DNA of 64,000 nt from Vibrio pomeroyi. GTDB taxonomy: Bacteria > Pseudomonadota > Gammaproteobacteria > Enterobacterales > Vibrionaceae. Numbering within the stretch: the stretch's first letter is position 1; every line of letters begins with the position of its first letter. The stretch is taken from assembly GCF_024347595.1 (NCBI RefSeq), contig NZ_AP025506.1, forward strand, positions 1,116,001 through 1,180,000, given 5' to 3'. Below the pieces are notes generated by a model that saw nothing but the letters and a program-made list of their open reading frames with translations, made no database searches and was not told where the DNA came from. Positions 59,721 to 64,000 of this stretch are shown here, in pieces. The translations under genes were made by a program, and so were the position numbers.

Positions 59721-60233
59721 TTAGTACCTTGCTTTTCGTTTCTTCCAGCTTCTCACTACTGAGTAACGCCATAAGCCGCGAATACCAAAGTAGCCAATCA
59801 TCGCTGAAACCACGCCACAAATCAGACAACCTAGTAGGAACGGAGGTCCTATCGTGCTCATTTGCGCCAAGATAAAGTCCCAAGACAACTCGAAGTGAAA
59901 GGCTTGAGGTGGCACATGCATCACAAACGCCCCGACTTTATACGCAAAGTAGAAGAGTACAGGCATGGTGACCGGGTTGCTGATCCAAACAAGAGCGACA
60001 GACAAGGGTAGATTAACGCCGCATGCGACAGCGAGGCCTGCAGACATAATCATTTGACTTGGTAGAGGGACAAACGCCATGAATAACCCAACAGCAAACG
60101 CGCCAGCCGCAGAGCGACGATTAAGGCACCATAAGTTGGGGTTGTACAAAACATTGCCAAAAACTTTCAATGCTTTCTGACGCTTGATGAGCTCATGGTC
60201 AGGCATAAATCGTTTGATAAACTTTCTTGGCAT
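59721..60233 (-). CDS. DUF2062 inner-membrane protein
   Basis: The protein has 170 residues. DUF2062 features are LWCLNRRSAAGAFAVGLFMAFVPLPSQMIMSAGLAVACGVNLPLSVALVWISNPVTMPVLFYFAYKVG, with helices at ~42-60, ~63-80 and ~90-105, plus one near 133-152. The C-terminus is basic (VRSWKKRKARY). The function is not known. It is divergent from comEC, with starts only 18 bp apart, so the two promoters must overlap. Confidence 0.9.
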   Translation of the reverse strand: MPRKFIKRFMPDHELIKRQKALKVFGNVLYNPNLWCLNRRSAAGAFAVGLFMAFVPLPSQMIMSAGLAVACGVNLPLSVALVWISNPVTMPVLFYFAYKVGAFVMHVPPQAFHFELSWDFILAQMSTIGPPFLLGCLICGVVSAMIGYFGIRGLWRYSVVRSWKKRKARY

Positions 60234-60250
60234 AGGAGGAAGCTACTCTC

Positions 60251-62572
60251 TTGTTTAACACTTGGTTCTTGATTTCATTCGCTGCGACAGTTGTGTCTGC
60301 CAGCTTTTGGCCTGTGATGCCACATCGGGTTTGGGCACCATTGATACTGTTGTTACTGATAGCATCAATAAAGTATAGCGTTTTCCGGAGTGCAAGAGGT
60401 CCAGTAACAGCATTGATACTAGTTATCTGCCTAGGGAATGCAATTGAAATACAAACGAATCGATTATTCCAATCAGGGCAGAATACTACCATAAATGCGT
60501 CGGTTGTTAGCCTTTTTAGTGAAAATAGCCACGGTTTTGAAAGCGTAATAGTAGTCAGAACAATTGGCGGCGAAAAATTAATCTTTCCTCAATTGATAAA
60601 ATTGCGGTTGTTTACGCCTTTCAAGTTGACGCTCGGAGATGAAGTTTATTTGTCGGCTTCAATAAAGCCCGTTTGGGGCAAGCTCAACGAGGCGGGCTTT
60701 GATCTGGAAAAGTATCTGTTCAGTGAGGGGGTTGTGGCTAATGTCACTTACCGAGCAGGTACTGGATATCGGATTCACTCTAGCACCAACTTGCGCTCTC
60801 AGTGGTTTGAGAGCAGCCTACAAAGGCTAAATAGGCTGGCCAACACCGATCTTATTGTGGCACTGAGCTTTGGTTATCGAGAACTCATTCACCCTCAGCG
60901 ATGGGACTTGCTTAAAAGTAGCGGGTTAATTCACTTGATGGCTATTTCAGGGCTCCATATTGGGATTGCTTTTGGCATTGGTTATCAATTGGGGAAGGTC
61001 GTCCGATTGATTTCTCCTTCACTGCTCTGGTTACCCACGCTATTTGGTCTTGGTTTGGCCTATTTCTACAGTTGGTTTGCAGGATTTACTTTGCCTACAC
61101 TCAGAGCTCTGGTGATGTGTGTTCTCGCGAGTTACTTTTTGTGGCGTGGCCAAAGTATCAGTTTGATTCGCTATGTGGCATTGAGCTTGTGTGTGGTTTT
61201 GTTGATTTGGCCATTTTCAGCATTATCGAGTAGCTTTTGGCTATCCTTTGGTGCGTTAGGCGCGGTGCTCTACATTGCTTTGAACAACATCTCATCTTCT
61301 GCAAGCCCCACCTTTGTCGGCCGAGTATTCAAGCTCATAAAGATACAGTTCCTGTTGACGTTACTAATTGCTCCTTTTTCGATGTTGTTTTTCCAAGGGG
61401 TGAGTCTGGTCTCTGTTTTCTATAACCTGCTGTTGCTGCCTTGGGTGTCGATAGTTACGATTCCATTGCTGTTTCTGGCGATGTTTTTGAGCTTGTTCTC
61501 CGAATTTTTGTTTGGATCGAATACTTTAACTCATGGTTTCGCTTTTAAGTTGTGGAAGCTGGTTGATTTATCACTGGAACCTTTGGTTTTTAGTCTCCCT
61601 TTCTCTGAACAGTTTTGGATTCAGGTGGACAACCACACGAGTGAGCTAATTGTATTCCTGATCGTGTTTTTCGGTTTTGTCAGCCGATACATCCAATCGA
61701 AGTTATCAATATTAACAGTCTCTGTATTTATATTGTGGTGGGAACTTAACGAATCCAAATCAGATAGTTTCACCATTGATATCTTGGATGTTGGACACGG
61801 ACTGTCTTTGGTTTTAGAAAAGAACAATCAAGTTGTGGTTTATGACCTTGGTAATGCATGGCCGGGTGGGTCGATTGTCGAATCTTTGTTGATCCCTACA
61901 TTAAATAGTAGAGGCATAAGAGATATCGAAGGTGTGATAATCAGCCACTTTGATTCAGACCATGCTGGTGGCTATCCCGCATTACTTGACAGTTACGATC
62001 CTAAGTGGATAAGAACCAGTCAGAACATTAGCCTACAAACTCAACCTATCACTCAAGCTCAGTCTAATATTCAAGCATGTACTATTGGAGAGGCTTGGAA
62101 CTGGCAGGGCATTAAGTTTGAGGTGCTGTGGCCTCCCAAACAAGTGAAGAGGGCATATAACCCGCACTCTTGTGTTGTCAGAATATATGAGTCAAACTCA
62201 GGGTTTTCGATGCTGTTAACGGGTGATATCGAACTAGTAAGTGAGTGGTTACTTGCTCGTCAAGGTGAACGACTTAAAAGTTATGCCATGTTGGTTCCGC
62301 ATCATGGTAGCGATTCGTCATCGATTAAGCCGTTTATTGAGGCTGTGTCACCTCAGTTGTCGATAGCTTCTCTAGGCAAAGGAAATCAATGGGGAATGCC
62401 GAGCGAATCGGTGATTGCACGTTATCAAGAAGTGGGGAGCACCTGGCTTGATACAGGAGAAAGCGGACAAATAACCATCACTCTCACCCAAGAAGGTTGG
62501 CAATATCATACGATTAGAGAGGAACAAGGCAGGCAGTGGTATAGGCAGATGCTCCGTAAGGGAGTAGAATAG
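60251..62572 (+). CDS. comEC: DNA-uptake channel ComEC/Rec2
   Basis: The protein has 773 residues and starts at a TTG, with AGGAGG at 60235-60240 about 10 nt upstream. It carries single-stranded DNA across the inner membrane during natural transformation. Order of domains: N-terminal helices and an OB-like domain (~60-190), the competence domain with LKSSGLIHLMAISGLHIGIAFG and several helices (~210-500), and a C-terminal metallo-beta-lactamase-like domain (~515-750) with DVGHGLSLVLE, ISHFDSDHAGG and VPHHGSDSSS. The HFDSDH motif resembles a nuclease metal site. msbA follows after 31 nt. Confidence 0.94.
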   Translation: MFNTWFLISFAATVVSASFWPVMPHRVWAPLILLLLIASIKYSVFRSARGPVTALILVICLGNAIEIQTNRLFQSGQNTTINASVVSLFSENSHGFESVIVVRTIGGEKLIFPQLIKLRLFTPFKLTLGDEVYLSASIKPVWGKLNEAGFDLEKYLFSEGVVANVTYRAGTGYRIHSSTNLRSQWFESSLQRLNRLANTDLIVALSFGYRELIHPQRWDLLKSSGLIHLMAISGLHIGIAFGIGYQLGKVVRLISPSLLWLPTLFGLGLAYFYSWFAGFTLPTLRALVMCVLASYFLWRGQSISLIRYVALSLCVVLLIWPFSALSSSFWLSFGALGAVLYIALNNISSSASPTFVGRVFKLIKIQFLLTLLIAPFSMLFFQGVSLVSVFYNLLLLPWVSIVTIPLLFLAMFLSLFSEFLFGSNTLTHGFAFKLWKLVDLSLEPLVFSLPFSEQFWIQVDNHTSELIVFLIVFFGFVSRYIQSKLSILTVSVFILWWELNESKSDSFTIDILDVGHGLSLVLEKNNQVVVYDLGNAWPGGSIVESLLIPTLNSRGIRDIEGVIISHFDSDHAGGYPALLDSYDPKWIRTSQNISLQTQPITQAQSNIQACTIGEAWNWQGIKFEVLWPPKQVKRAYNPHSCVVRIYESNSGFSMLLTGDIELVSEWLLARQGERLKSYAMLVPHHGSDSSSIKPFIEAVSPQLSIASLGKGNQWGMPSESVIARYQEVGSTWLDTGESGQITITLTQEGWQYHTIREEQGRQWYRQMLRKGVE

Positions 62573-62603
62573 ACAGATTATTGTGAGAAAATTAAGCGAT
62601 TCT

Positions 62604-64000
62604 ATGTCAACACAAACAGATGAAACTACCTGGGTCACGTTTAAAAGACTTTGGACTTATATTCGACTATATAAGGCTGGCCTTGGTGTTGCGGTTATTG
62701 CGCTTATTATAAATGCCGTCTCTGATACCTATATGATTTCCTTACTAAAGCCGTTACTTGATGAAGGCTTTGGTAATGCTGAATCTGACTTTTTACGCAC
62801 GCTTCCAATCATTATCTTTGCCATGATGTTCATTCGTGGTGTCAGTGGTTTCGTCTCAACCTATTGCTTGAGCTGGGTTTCTGGCAATGTGGTTATGGAA
62901 ATTCGTCGAAAAATTTTCAGTCATTTCATGCATATGCCTGTTTCTTTCTTCGATAAAGAACAGACGGGTGCGCTGTTATCTCGAATTACTTACGATTCAG
63001 AGCAAGTGTCTGCCGCAACAAGCAAAGCGCTAGTAAGCATTGTACGTGAAGGTGCAAGTATTATTGGTTTGCTAACATTGATGTTCTGGAACAGCTGGCA
63101 GTTGTCTTTGGTTCTATTTGCGGTTGCTCCCCTTGTTGCGTGGGCGATCAGCATCGTATCGAAGCGATTTAGAAAGATTTCTAAAAATATGCAAACCAGC
63201 ATGGGTCACGTTGCTTCTTCAGCTGAACAAATGTTGAAAGGCCACAAGGTGGTTCTCACTTACGGTGGTCAGGATCTAGAAAAACACCGCTTTGACAAAG
63301 TGAGTAACCAGATGCGTCAACAAAGCATGAAGCTAGTAACGGCACAAGCAGCTGCGAACCCGATCATTCAAATGATCGCTTCAGTGGCGATTGTGGTGGT
63401 TCTTGTGCTTGCGAGTGTTGATTCTATCAAGGCTGAGCTAACGCCAGGTACGTTCACGGTTGTGTTCTCAGCAATGTTTGGTTTAATGCGTCCACTAAAA
63501 GCGCTAACGAACGTAACGTCTGAATTCCAACGCGGTATGGCAGCTAGCACAACTCTGTTTGGTTTGATGGATCTAGATACTGAGCAAAACACAGGTACGT
63601 TGAAGCCTAAAACGGTGACTGGTGAGGTTGCTGTCAAAGATGTGACGTTTACTTATGATGGTGCAGAGAAACCTGCTCTCGATAAGGTCAGCTTTAATAT
63701 ACCGAAAGGTAAGACGGTCGCACTTGTCGGCCGTTCAGGCTCGGGTAAGAGTACTATTGCTAACCTGTTTACTCGTTTCTATGACGTAGATTCGGGCTCT
63801 ATCGAATTGGATGGGCACGACATTCGCGATTATGAACTGAGAAACCTACGTGAGCATTTTGCTCTGGTTTCTCAAAATGTTCACCTGTTTAACGATACGG
63901 TCGCGAACAACATCGCGTATGCCGCAGAAGAGCAATATACTCGCGAACAGATTGAACATGCGGCTAAACTTGCTCATGCAAGTGAGTTTATTGAAGGCAT
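62604..64000 (+). CDS. msbA: Lipid A/lipopolysaccharide flippase MsbA, N-terminal part, cut by right edge
   Basis: An open frame starts at the ATG at 62604 (MSTQTDETTWVTFKRLWTYIRLYKAG) and runs to the edge, about 465 of ~580 residues. Six membrane helices make up the exporter domain (~20-320; e.g. AVIALIINAVSDTYMISLLKPLLDEGFG). The nucleotide-binding domain follows, with Walker A GRSGSGKSTIANLFTRFYD near residue 377 and Q-loop FALVSQNVHLFNDTVANNIAY. The ABC signature and Walker B lie beyond the edge. It flips core-lipid A to the periplasmic side. It follows comEC, as expected in Vibrio. Confidence 0.95.
   Translation, partial: MSTQTDETTWVTFKRLWTYIRLYKAGLGVAVIALIINAVSDTYMISLLKPLLDEGFGNAESDFLRTLPIIIFAMMFIRGVSGFVSTYCLSWVSGNVVMEIRRKIFSHFMHMPVSFFDKEQTGALLSRITYDSEQVSAATSKALVSIVREGASIIGLLTLMFWNSWQLSLVLFAVAPLVAWAISIVSKRFRKISKNMQTSMGHVASSAEQMLKGHKVVLTYGGQDLEKHRFDKVSNQMRQQSMKLVTAQAAANPIIQMIASVAIVVVLVLASVDSIKAELTPGTFTVVFSAMFGLMRPLKALTNVTSEFQRGMAASTTLFGLMDLDTEQNTGTLKPKTVTGEVAVKDVTFTYDGAEKPALDKVSFNIPKGKTVALVGRSGSGKSTIANLFTRFYDVDSGSIELDGHDIRDYELRNLREHFALVSQNVHLFNDTVANNIAYAAEEQYTREQIEHAAKLAHASEFIEG

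Noticed and set aside
1..64000. CRISPR arrays, tRNA/rRNA genes, insertion sequences, integrase or phage genes
   Set aside because: I saw no regularly spaced repeats, no cloverleaf sequences, no transposase or integrase signatures. The CARF nuclease prompted a particular look around 38-44 kb, with no cas gene found.

Overview
The window is chromosomal DNA from a marine gammaproteobacterium, almost certainly a Vibrio. The evidence is gene order: hinT-(COG3014 lipoprotein)-ycfL-lpoB-thiK-ycfP-ndh, then csiV-mfd-plzB opposite lolCDE-(DUF2062)-comEC-msbA, is the order I associate with the Vibrio core chromosome. Moderate G+C, a Vibrio-type CsiV and an accessory cyo oxidase fit a Splendidus-clade-like species, but that species-level placement is inference. 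No tRNA, rRNA, CRISPR array, insertion sequence or phage gene was seen.

Left half (1-35 kb) is mostly accessory. It holds an exported amidohydrolase cut by the left edge, an AraC regulator, a Blc lipocalin, cytochrome b561, and a TetR-controlled RND efflux pair behind a 27-bp perfect palindrome. Next is a complete cyoABCDE operon for a cytochrome bo3 ubiquinol oxidase. From 16.4 to 24.9 kb lies a cluster with an SdsA-type alkylsulfatase, a HlyD-like/membrane protein pair, two outer-membrane beta-barrel proteins (one FadL-like) and a LysR regulator. Five copies of the short dyad ATCG-N6-CGAT lie in the intergenic regions in front of every transcription unit of this cluster, so I propose one LysR regulon for alkyl sulfate or long-chain lipid use. 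Then come gloA-nemA (electrophile detoxification), an EamA exporter, a MarR/cytochrome b unit facing a cytochrome c' gene across a 50-bp near-perfect palindrome, a surface-antigen-like barrel, ppiB, a TetR gene and ybiB.

Middle (34-44 kb): a CBS-domain protein, a MATE exporter, a Zn/Cd/Pb P-type ATPase behind a MerR/ZntR-type promoter with a 20-bp spacer, uridine phosphorylase with a CRP-like site, and a CARF-domain PD-(D/E)XK nuclease of the VC1899/Card1/Can2 type. The nuclease stands alone, with no CRISPR locus, and its CARF ligand-loop motif looks divergent. A chemoreceptor follows.

Right half (44-64 kb) is core envelope biology. It includes the lipoprotein LpoB (PBP1B activator), CsiV (PBP1A pathway), the LolCDE lipoprotein-release machine, MsbA (cut by the right edge), NADH dehydrogenase II with an FNR-like site in its leader, transcription-repair factor Mfd, a PilZ-like protein and the competence channel ComEC. 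Most operons are separated by clear hairpin terminators, which are listed.
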